Assembly (NCBI GenBank): GCA_964560565.1
Contig: CAZLMF010000092.1
Location: forward strand, 1 to 6,119
Direction of reading: 5' to 3'
Length of the DNA: 6,119 nt
DNA from: CAZLMF01 sp964560565
GTDB lineage: Bacteria; Bacillota; Clostridia; Oscillospirales; Ruminococcaceae
Shown: positions 1-6,096 of the stretch, piece after piece
Layout: each line of letters begins with the position of its first letter
Numbering within the stretch: position 1 is the first letter of the stretch
Notes under the pieces: generated by a model
What the model was told of the DNA's origin: nothing
The model's database searches: none
What the model saw: only the letters and a program-made list of their open reading frames with translations
Translations under genes and position numbers: made by a program

Positions 1-17
1 TCTTGTGGCGGAATTAC

Positions 18-46
18 ATAATACTATATTAAAATAGGTTTGTCAA
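18..46 (-). promoter_or_regulatory. Strong SigA-type promoter reading out of the left edge
   Basis: On the minus strand a perfect -35 box TTGACA (46 to 41) is followed by exactly 17 bases and a -10 box TATTAT (23 to 18), one mismatch from TATAAT. The predicted transcription start is near base 11, so the transcript leaves the window almost at once. It lies just beyond the terminator of the zinc-ribbon gene, so it should serve a separate leftward unit whose gene cannot be seen. Boxes and spacing are read directly; promoter activity is inferred. Confidence 0.75.
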
Positions 47-70
47 GCGGTATTTAAAATTAATTATAAG

Positions 71-102
71 AAAAAAATGCCGCCCTTTAACAGGCGGCAT
101 TT
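71..102 (-). terminator. Rho-independent terminator of the zinc-ribbon gene
   Basis: Bases 75-84 and 93-102 form a perfect 10-bp inverted repeat (AAATGCCGCC / GGCGGCATTT) around an 8-base loop. Read on the minus strand, the GC-rich stem runs into seven consecutive T (77 to 71). It lies 20 bases past the stop codon of the minus-strand gene and just before the outgoing leftward promoter, so it separates the two units. On the plus strand only three T follow the stem, so it looks directional. Confidence 0.9.
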
Positions 103-122
103 CACTGCATTTGAAGCTACTA

Positions 123-1346
123 TTATAGGAGTTGAGTGTCCTCGGGATTGTCTACGTTGTTTTCATTAAAGGGCTGATCACTTGGACTTTCATAAACTTT
201 GCGTGATTGATTGTATGCGTCGAGCTGCTTCTGGTAGTCATCAGAGTATGTGTACTGACTTGGCTGCTCGGCTTGAGCAAATTGAGCACCTTGAGCACCT
301 TGAGCATAGGGGTTTACATACGCAAGCTTATTAAGCTTTGACCTGCAAAGAAGTACCACAAAGCCCAGCAGGATAGTAAATGCGCTGGAGAGCAGCTCTA
401 ATGAGAACAAGCTTGATACGCCGACTATGAAGCTGACAACCGCAACAAACATTGCGCCTTTAAGGCTTGGAACACCTGTTTTAATTGTTGTAAGTACTGA
501 ATATATAAATCGCAGTATCATTAAAATATATGCTATTACAAATATGATGCTAATAATCACTGTCAGTGCCATTATACCTATTATATAATCTCCTGCATCA
601 GCATCAATAAATGATGGGATAATTAGAATTGTACTAATAATAGTGGTAAGTCCGGTAAGGATTGTCGTCACCATCAGCAGTTTAAGTCCCGATTGCTGCA
701 TTGTGTCTGTGTCCCTCTTGCCTGCATGCATAAAAACAAGCCAAATCCCAATGCAGAATAAAATGGATGGGATAAGCGAAATAAGGGTGGTAATGTTAAG
801 AATGTTCGCATAATTCTCTATTGCTTCGACCATAGCGCCGATATTAAGTGCATCGAATAAATCGCCGTACTCTTCAAGATCAAATTGTTCTATGTATGCG
901 CTTGCATCTCCAGGTTGAGTATTAAAAGCATCTATGGAATTATAAGCGTTAAATAGCAGTCCGCAGGAATATACAATTGCCATTGCTATCATAATCCCCG
1001 AGGAAAGCACAGTTTTAATTGCATTTACAGCAGGATTAGAGGACAGCGGCTTTTTTTGCACAGCATAATTTGTGTAGCCGGGTTGGCTTGGTTGCTTGTA
1101 ATAAGGGCTTTGCTGGTAGTTGTATCCACCCTTTGAGTAATTTGTGGGTTGTATGTTTTGCGGAGCTTGCGAATAGTTTGGGTTTCCGTATTGATTTTGC
1201 GAAACAGGGGGGACATTTTGAGAAGGGGGAATTGCAGGCGCTTGAGCAACGTTTTGCTCTGCTTTCATAGGAAGGGTAGTCCCACAACTGGTGCAAAACT
1301 TATTCATTTCCTCATTAGGGGTTCCGCATTTAGGACAATATTTCAC
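123..1346 (-). CDS. Zinc-ribbon polytopic membrane protein, function unknown
   Basis: This is a 407-residue protein if the second GTG (1346 to 1344) is the start. The first GTG (1355 to 1353) overlaps the Shine-Dalgarno AAGGAG and adds only three residues, whereas the second lies 8 bases after it and directly precedes the zinc ribbon. Two CxxC pairs (C4/C7, C18/C21) form the ribbon. Residues 27-105 are a low-complexity linker rich in Q, P, N and Y. Hydrophobic segments near 114-134, 183-206, 220-246, 253-280, 297-315 and 318-334 suggest about six membrane helices. An acidic 48-residue loop between the first two is probably extracellular. Positive charges between helices 2 and 3 and after helix 6 place both ends in the cytoplasm. 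The tail from about 341 is hydrophilic and Gln-rich. It has its own promoter and terminator and is transcribed alone. Such zinc-ribbon membrane proteins are common in Firmicutes, mostly without a known role. I do not recognise a specific family and assign no function. Confidence 0.85.
   Translation of the reverse strand: MKYCPKCGTPNEEMNKFCTSCGTTLPMKAEQNVAQAPAIPPSQNVPPVSQNQYGNPNYSQAPQNIQPTNYSKGGYNYQQSPYYKQPSQPGYTNYAVQKKPLSSNPAVNAIKTVLSSGIMIAMAIVYSCGLLFNAYNSIDAFNTQPGDASAYIEQFDLEEYGDLFDALNIGAMVEAIENYANILNITTLISLIPSILFCIGIWLVFMHAGKRDTDTMQQSGLKLLMVTTILTGLTTIISTILIIPSFIDADAGDYIIGIMALTVIISIIFVIAYILMILRFIYSVLTTIKTGVPSLKGAMFVAVVSFIVGVSSLFSLELLSSAFTILLGFVVLLCRSKLNKLAYVNPYAQGAQGAQFAQAEQPSQYTYSDDYQKQLDAYNQSRKVYESPSDQPFNENNVDNPEDTQLL
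273..308. repeat. Four tandem 9-bp repeats inside the zinc-ribbon gene
   Basis: Four in-frame 9-base units (TTGAGCAAA, TTGAGCACC, TTGAGCACC, TTGAGCATA) lie end to end. On the minus coding strand they encode an alternating Ala-Gln run with Gly or Phe between units (YAQGAQGAQFAQ), in the cytoplasmic tail just after the last membrane helix. The unit is a multiple of three, so gain or loss by slippage would change tail length without shifting the frame. The repeat is read directly; variability is inference. Confidence 0.85.
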
Positions 1347-1354
1347 GCTAACCA

Positions 1355-1360
1355 CTCCTT
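1355..1360 (-). promoter_or_regulatory. Shine-Dalgarno deciding the zinc-ribbon start codon
   Basis: Read on the minus strand, AAGGAG (1360 to 1355) is followed by 8 bases and then GTG AAA TAT TGT. The in-frame upstream GTG shares its first G with the last base of this site and cannot be spaced properly from it. The downstream GTG at 1346 is therefore the better start. Confidence 0.8.
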
Positions 1361-1383
1361 ATATAAGTATTTATCGTTAGTTT

Positions 1384-1412
1384 ATTTTAACAACAATTTA
1401 GTCTTTTGTCAA
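1384..1412 (-). promoter_or_regulatory. SigA-type promoter of the zinc-ribbon gene
   Basis: The minus strand carries a perfect -35 TTGACA (1412 to 1407), a 17-base spacer and the -10 box TAAAAT (1389 to 1384). The predicted start is near 1377, giving a leader of about 30 bases up to the GTG at 1346. Immediately upstream of the -35 is a small dyad (ACATT CAT AATGT, 1418-1430) that might bind a regulator, but it is short and AT-rich. Confidence 0.8.
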
Positions 1413-1540
1413 TTATAACATTCATAATGTGTACGTTCTTTCAAAATAGACCTTTTTACTTTATCCTTTTTACGACTAAAATGCTCACACGAAAAGGTGC
1501 TCAAACTCATATCTAGTTGCATTTAGCGGACTAAAATGCT
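1392..1540. repeat. 12-base motif repeated across the divergent promoters
   Basis: GACTAAAATGCT occurs twice in direct orientation on the plus strand (1474-1485 and 1529-1540), 55 bases apart start to start. A 10-of-12 match, GACTAAATTGTT, lies on the minus strand at 1403 to 1392. The 1529 copy occupies the spacer and first -10 base of the plus promoter; the minus copy lies in the spacer of the zinc-ribbon promoter. This could be an operator shared by the two transcription units. The repeat is seen directly; a regulatory role is inference, and the region is AT-rich, which raises the chance of coincidence. A separate 9-base direct repeat, CCTTTTTAC, lies at 1451-1459 and 1465-1473. Confidence 0.45.
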
Positions 1541-1545
1541 ATACT
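1517..1545 (+). promoter_or_regulatory. Extended -10 promoter of the topoisomerase operon
   Basis: The -35 box TTGCAT (1517-1522) is separated by 17 bases from the -10 box TATACT (1540-1545), which is preceded by TG at 1537-1538, the extended -10 element. The predicted start near 1552 gives a 5' leader of about 40 bases before the ATG at 1592. Just downstream, TATACT (1540-1545) and AGTATA (1554-1559) form a 6-bp inverted repeat over the likely start site. This is the best plus-strand promoter candidate in the gap. Confidence 0.7.
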
Positions 1546-1591
1546 TTTGATATAGTATATTTAAATTATTATTTAAGATAGGATTGATTTA

Positions 1592-3589
1592 ATGGCAAGA
1601 AAAGCGCAGTACGGCAATGATAGTATTGTTGCGCTTAAAGGAGCTGACAAGGTGCGCAAGCGCCCTGGTGTTATCTTTGGCTCAGACGGTATTGAGGGTT
1701 GTCAGCATTCAATTTTCGAAATTCTCTCAAACTCCATTGACGAGGCTCGTGAAGGGCATGGTAATAAAATAGTAGTCACTCGCTTTCGTGACCACAGCAT
1801 TGAGGTGGAGGACTTTGCAAGGGGCATCCCTGTTGACTACAATAAAACCGAGGAAAAGTATAACTGGGAGCTTGTTTTCTGCACCCTATACGCAGGTGGT
1901 AAGTACAATAACAACGAGGGCGAAAGCTACGAATACTCCTTGGGGCTAAACGGACTTGGACTTTGTGCTACACAGTTTGCAAGCGAGTACATGGACGCTG
2001 AAATTCACAACGGTGATTTTAGCTATAAACTGCGCTTTGAAAAGGGATACAACACCGTCACCAAGGGAGAGGGCTTCGAGAAAACTCCTTGCTCACGCCG
2101 TAAAACAGGCACACGCCTGCGCTGGAGGCCCGACCTTGATGTCTTCACTGATATTGCTGTTCCCCGTGAGTATTATGAGATTACTCTAAAAAGACAAGCA
2201 GTTGTAAACCCAGGGGTGACCTTCCTACTTCGCTGGCAGGACGATGAAACTGGTCGCTTTGAGGAAATCGAGTATTTCTACGAAAACGGAATTACCGATT
2301 ACCTTTCTGAAATTGTAGGCGAGCATAGCCTTACGACCCCCCAGTCTTGGCAATGTGAGCGCAGGGGTAAAGATAGAGCGGACAAGCCCGAATATAAGGT
2401 CAAGCTATCTGTTGCGGTGACCTTTTCTAACCGAGTAAAGTTTGCAGAATTTTATCATAACTCAAGCTTCCTTGAGCATGGAGGCTCCCCTGAGCGTGCA
2501 GTAAGGCAATCTTTTGTTTCTCAAATTGACAGCTACCTAAAGCAAAATAATAAGTACCTTAAAAATGAGAGTAAGATTACCTTTGCCGATGTCGAGGACT
2601 GCTTGGTTATTATTTCTTCGAGCTTTTCTACTCAAACAAGCTACGAAAATCAAACTAAAAAGGCAATTACAAACAAGTTCATCTATGATGCAATGACCGA
2701 GTGGCTAAAGCATAGTTTGGAGGTTTACTTTGTTGAAAACCCCGATGAGGCTATTCGCATTGCCGAACAAGTACTTATAAATAAGCGTTCCCGTGAGGAT
2801 GCAGAAAAAACCCGCCTTAACCTAAAGAAAAAGCTTGCAGGCACTATTGACCTATCAAATCGTGTGCAAAAATTCGTTGACTGCCGCACTAAGGACATCA
2901 CAAGGCGTGAAATCTTTATCGTGGAGGGCGATTCCGCCCTTGGCTCTTGCAAAATGGCAAGGCAGGCGGAGTTTCAAGCGATTATCCCCGTTCGAGGGAA
3001 AATCCTCAACTGCTTAAACGCAACCTACGATAAGATTTTCAAGAATGAAATCATCGTGGACATTCTAAAGGTGCTAGGCTGTGGAGTTGAGGTCACAAGC
3101 AAGGCAAATAAGGAGTTTTCAACCTTTGACTTGAACAACTTACGCTGGTCAAAGGTCATAATTTGCACCGATGCCGACGTTGACGGCTTTCATATCCGCA
3201 CGCTGATACTTACCTTGATTTATAGGCTTGCTCCCACTCTTATTAAAGAGGGATTCGTGTACATTGCAGAATCTCCTCTATATGAGATTACAAAGGGCTC
3301 AAAAACCTACTTTGCCTATACTGAAGATGAAAAGACAAGGATACTAGACAGCTTTGACGGAGGAAAGTATAAAATACAGCGCTCAAAAGGACTTGGTGAA
3401 AACGAGGCGGAAATGATGGCGCTTACCACAATGGACCCTGCCACCAGAAGGCTTATAAGGGTTACTCCCTCCGATGTAGAGGAAACACAGTATACCTTTG
3501 ATGTTTTGCTTGGCAATGATTTGCAAGGGCGCAAGGATTATATAGCCGAAAACGGCGCTAACTACCTTGATGTGGCTGATATTTCTTAA
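1592..3589 (+). CDS. parE: Type IIA topoisomerase subunit B (ParE/GyrB-like)
   Basis: This 665-residue protein binds and hydrolyses ATP and carries the metal-binding TOPRIM half of the DNA cleavage site, working with the next gene's product. The N-terminal GHKL ATPase shows E43 and N47 (in NSIDEA), D74 and RGIP (77-80), AGGK (101-104) and a lid at 117-124 (LGLNGLGL). The transducer follows, with a QTK loop at 354-356. The TOPRIM domain has EGDSA (445-449), VRGKILN (467-473) and DADVD (527-531), then KGLGE (599-603) and a C-terminus typical of short Gram-positive subunits. Length matches ParE or Gram-positive GyrB. Several motifs are altered: DNGRGIP reads DFARGIP, and the lid GGLHGVGV reads LGLNGLGL. 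A weak AGGA (1580-1583) lies 8 bases before the ATG. It is first in an operon with the A subunit 38 bases downstream. B-subunit identity is certain. ParE over GyrB is inferred from the partner's lack of a GyrA box; many pipelines would call it gyrB. Confidence 0.9.
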   Translation: MARKAQYGNDSIVALKGADKVRKRPGVIFGSDGIEGCQHSIFEILSNSIDEAREGHGNKIVVTRFRDHSIEVEDFARGIPVDYNKTEEKYNWELVFCTLYAGGKYNNNEGESYEYSLGLNGLGLCATQFASEYMDAEIHNGDFSYKLRFEKGYNTVTKGEGFEKTPCSRRKTGTRLRWRPDLDVFTDIAVPREYYEITLKRQAVVNPGVTFLLRWQDDETGRFEEIEYFYENGITDYLSEIVGEHSLTTPQSWQCERRGKDRADKPEYKVKLSVAVTFSNRVKFAEFYHNSSFLEHGGSPERAVRQSFVSQIDSYLKQNNKYLKNESKITFADVEDCLVIISSSFSTQTSYENQTKKAITNKFIYDAMTEWLKHSLEVYFVENPDEAIRIAEQVLINKRSREDAEKTRLNLKKKLAGTIDLSNRVQKFVDCRTKDITRREIFIVEGDSALGSCKMARQAEFQAIIPVRGKILNCLNATYDKIFKNEIIVDILKVLGCGVEVTSKANKEFSTFDLNNLRWSKVIICTDADVDGFHIRTLILTLIYRLAPTLIKEGFVYIAESPLYEITKGSKTYFAYTEDEKTRILDSFDGGKYKIQRSKGLGENEAEMMALTTMDPATRRLIRVTPSDVEETQYTFDVLLGNDLQGRKDYIAENGANYLDVADIS

Positions 3590-3627
3590 TTCCTAGCCAC
3601 AACTACTAACATGAATGAGGATAATAT

Positions 3628-5868
3628 ATGGCAAGAAAAAAACAAACCAATGAAGTAAAGAAATCTCTACCCCCCGATGCTTATATCGAGGGGGCAGGGA
3701 TTGTTGAAAATGAGGGAATAGTCGAGACACTACGCAAGAACTTTATGCCCTATGCAATGAGCGTAATAGTGTCCCGTGCATTGCCCGAGATTGACGGGTT
3801 TAAGCCATCCCACCGAAAGCTGCTTTATACAATGTATAAAATGGGGCTGCTAAACGGCGACCGCACAAAATCCGCTAATATCGTTGGGCAAACTATGAAG
3901 CTGCACCCCCACGGCGACCTTGCAATTTACGATACTATGGTGCGTATGACAAGGGGCAATGAAGCGCTGCTTTATGCCTATGTGGACTCAAAGGGCAACT
4001 TCGGCAAGGCGTACAGCAGGGATATGTCATGTGCTGCCCCTCGTTATACAGAAGCAAAGCTTGAGGCAATTTGTGCTGAGCTCTTTGGCGATATTGATAT
4101 GGACACTGTGGACTTTGTCCCAAACTATGACAACACAATGATGGAACCGACGCTGTTCCCTACATCATTCCCCACTGTTTTACTTAATTCTAATGTCGGT
4201 ATTGCGGTTTCAATGGCAAGCAATATCTGCCCTTTTAACCTAGATGAACTTTGTGAAACCACAATCTCTCTTATAAAGGACGAAAACCACGATATAATCT
4301 CCACCTTGCGAGGGCCTGACTTCCCAGGGGGAGGTTTTATCCTGTACGACGAAGCGGAGCTTGAAACCATTTATAACACAGGACGCGGCACTGTAAAGGT
4401 GCGTGCAGACTGGAAATATGATAAGGCAAACAACTGCATTGAGATTACAGAAATCCCACCTACCACGACCGTTGAGGCAATTATAGATAAGATTATCGAC
4501 CTTGTCAAAGCAGGGAAAATTCGAGAAATATCTGATTTGCGTGATGAAACCGACCTTTCCGGACTAAAGCTTACCCTTGACTTAAAGCGTGGCGTGGATT
4601 CGGAGAAGCTAATGCAAAGACTATTTAAGGCAACTCCATTGCAGGATTCCTTTTACTGCAACTTCAATGTTTTGATTGCAGGTACTCCGAAAGTGCTTGG
4701 TGTTCGTGAAATTTTGCTTGAGTGGATTGCATTTCGCACAGAATGCGTCCGCAGGAGAGTGGCATTTGACCTAAAGAAAAAGCGTGAGCGTTTACATTTG
4801 CTGCTGGGACTGCAAAAGATACTGCTTGATATTGATAAAGCGGTTGAAATAGTCCGTAAAACTGATGAGGAATCCGAGGTTGTTCCTAATCTAATGATAG
4901 GCTTTGGCATTGACGAGGTGCAGGCGGAATATGTGGCAGAAATCAAGCTGCGCCACCTAAATCGGGAGTATATACTTAAGCGCATTAGTGATGTTGAACA
5001 GCTACAAGCTTCCATTTCTGAGCTTGCGGCAATTCTCTCTGATAGGCGCAAAGTGCGCTCTATTATTGTAGATGAACTTCGCAATGTTGTGAAAAAGTAC
5101 TCAAAGCCTCGCCGTTCACGCTTTATCTATGAGGGTGAGCTTGAGGAGGAAACAGCATTCGAGGAGGAAATACCTGACTACCCTGTCCATATTTTATTCT
5201 CAAAGGAGGGGTACTTTAAGAAAATTACGCCGCAATCCCTGCGAATGTCGGGTGAACAAAAACTTAAAGACGGTGACGTTATTGAAACCACTGCCCTTGT
5301 TACGAATTTGCATGAACTGCTGTTCTTCACTGATATGGCGCAGGTTTACAAGGCTAGAGTTTGCGACTTTGAAGACGGCAAGGCAAGCATTTTAGGGGAG
5401 TATATCCCTGCTAAGCTTGGGTTTGATGAGGGTGAAAACGTAATTGCTTGTATCTATACCCTTGACTTTTCGGAAACCTTGCTTGTCTTTTATGATAACG
5501 GCAAGGTGGGTAAGGTAGCAATTAACCTCTATGAAACGAAAACTCGCCGCAAAAAGCTTACCTCTGCATATTCGAGCAAGGCAAAGGCTGTGAAGTTTGC
5601 TGCTATTGCGGAGGATATGGAGTTTGCATTGCTTTCAACCGCCGGTAGAATGTTGGTATTTTCAAGTGCAATGCTATTGCCAAAAGCTACTCGTGACACG
5701 CAAGGTGTGCAGGTAATGACTCTCAAGAAAAATCATTTCCTTGAGGGGGTTTATCCTCTTACACAGGAGCTGCTGACAGACCCTGCAAGGTATCGCACAA
5801 AGACGATTCCTGCCGCAGGGGCGCTTGCAAAGGACTTTGCTCCTCCAGAGCAGTTGTCATTGTTTTAA
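3628..5868 (+). CDS. parC: Type IIA topoisomerase subunit A (ParC/GyrA-like), with C-terminal clamp-type motif
   Basis: This 746-residue protein is the DNA-breaking subunit. It forms a transient 5'-phosphotyrosine link through Y140, in the motif PRYTE (138-142). The N-terminal winged-helix region shows YAMSVIVSRALP (42-53) and HPHGD (93-97). I192 in GIAV fits the DNA-bending isoleucine. The tower and coiled-coil gate span about 230-500. An acidic stretch (502-514) leads to the C-terminal DNA-wrapping domain, with four hairpin signatures near 521-533, 563-577, 617-630 and 666-678. It is shorter than typical GyrA (about 820-875 residues), and no QRRGGKG-type GyrA box is visible, which favours a topo IV-like decatenase over a supercoiling gyrase. 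L98 replaces the quinolone-contacting serine; D102 keeps the second contact. The protein ends in QLSLF, resembling a sliding-clamp binding motif. GAGG (3617-3620) lies 7 bases before the ATG. Both operon genes start ATGGCAAGAAAA. Subunit A is certain; ParC type is inferred. Confidence 0.9.
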   Translation: MARKKQTNEVKKSLPPDAYIEGAGIVENEGIVETLRKNFMPYAMSVIVSRALPEIDGFKPSHRKLLYTMYKMGLLNGDRTKSANIVGQTMKLHPHGDLAIYDTMVRMTRGNEALLYAYVDSKGNFGKAYSRDMSCAAPRYTEAKLEAICAELFGDIDMDTVDFVPNYDNTMMEPTLFPTSFPTVLLNSNVGIAVSMASNICPFNLDELCETTISLIKDENHDIISTLRGPDFPGGGFILYDEAELETIYNTGRGTVKVRADWKYDKANNCIEITEIPPTTTVEAIIDKIIDLVKAGKIREISDLRDETDLSGLKLTLDLKRGVDSEKLMQRLFKATPLQDSFYCNFNVLIAGTPKVLGVREILLEWIAFRTECVRRRVAFDLKKKRERLHLLLGLQKILLDIDKAVEIVRKTDEESEVVPNLMIGFGIDEVQAEYVAEIKLRHLNREYILKRISDVEQLQASISELAAILSDRRKVRSIIVDELRNVVKKYSKPRRSRFIYEGELEEETAFEEEIPDYPVHILFSKEGYFKKITPQSLRMSGEQKLKDGDVIETTALVTNLHELLFFTDMAQVYKARVCDFEDGKASILGEYIPAKLGFDEGENVIACIYTLDFSETLLVFYDNGKVGKVAINLYETKTRRKKLTSAYSSKAKAVKFAAIAEDMEFALLSTAGRMLVFSSAMLLPKATRDTQGVQVMTLKKNHFLEGVYPLTQELLTDPARYRTKTIPAAGALAKDFAPPEQLSLF
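5851..5865 (+). other. Codons for a C-terminal QLSLF clamp-binding-type motif
   Basis: The last five codons before the TAA of the A subunit encode Q742 to F746, QLSLF, after a Pro-containing segment (APPE). This matches the established bacterial beta-clamp (DnaN) pentapeptide consensus QL[S/D]LF, which proteins such as MutS, DNA polymerases and Hda carry in exact or variant form at flexible ends. The match is seen directly; clamp binding by this topoisomerase is inference. Confidence 0.55.
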
Positions 5869-5879
5869 TAATAATTTTC

Positions 5880-5915
5880 GTAGCTGCTTAAAATTAAGCA
5901 GCTACTGGTTTTTTT
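5880..5915 (+). terminator. Rho-independent terminator of the topoisomerase operon
   Basis: A perfect 11-bp inverted repeat (5880-5890 and 5895-5905, GTAGCTGCTTA / TAAGCAGCTAC) encloses a 4-base loop. It is followed by TGG and seven T (5909-5915). It begins 11 bases after the stop codon of the A-subunit gene and ends the two-gene operon. The TGG between stem and T-run is slightly off the ideal layout. Confidence 0.88.
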
Positions 5916-5998
5916 GTGTGGCACTTCTTTGTTTAAATAATGGCGTACCGATTAAAATTCTTTGAGCCAAAAACTATCCGCTAGCACCAGCTTGTTAA

Positions 5999-6096
5999 GC
6001 TTGTTTCAAGCAGCTACCAAAAGGTTCATCAAAGGGGGATTTTATCCCCCTTTGGATCCCCCTTAGCCGCACCCTTACACGCAGGATTTTCCTGCG
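5999..6096. repeat. Cluster of TTT-loop hairpins, candidate intergenic palindromic element
   Basis: Three inverted repeats, each with loop TTT, follow one another. The first is GCTTG/CAAGC (5999-6011). The second is AAAGGGGGAT/ATCCCCCTTT (6031-6053), extendable by a C-G pair at 6030/6054. The third is CGCAGGA/TCCTGCG (6080-6096). A second ATCCCCCTT (6056-6064) could compete with the arm at 6044-6052 for the same partner. No good T-run follows on either strand, so these are not ordinary terminators. The rest of 5916-6119 shows no start codon with a ribosome site and no tRNA-like fold. Two minus-strand frames are open from the right edge, with stops at 6029-6031 and 5995-5997, so the tail of an off-window gene remains possible. 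The base composition and structure resemble a dispersed intergenic repeat; this is inference. Confidence 0.5.

Noticed and set aside
1036..1418. Overlapping short open frames on both strands across the 5' part of the zinc-ribbon gene
   Set aside because: They lie in other frames of a gene with a clear zinc ribbon, ribosome site, promoter and terminator, and show no domain of their own.
1455..1483. Possible second plus-strand promoter (TTTACT, 17 bases, TAAAAT)
   Set aside because: The -35 is a poor match in AT-rich DNA, and the extended -10 promoter at 1517-1545 is much better.
3611..3658. Short out-of-frame ATG reading frame overlapping the start of the A-subunit gene
   Set aside because: It is only about 15 codons, lacks its own ribosome site, and the GAGG at 3617-3620 is well placed for the ATG at 3628.
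4653..5084. 143-codon open frame on the minus strand inside the A-subunit gene
   Set aside because: It is antisense to a well-conserved coding region, the translation is Ser/Arg-rich without recognisable motifs, and it is explained as a shadow of the A-subunit frame.
6031..6053. G/C-rich hairpin as a terminator
   Set aside because: The stem is strong, but only three T follow and they are part of the stem; the operon already has a clear terminator at 5880-5915.
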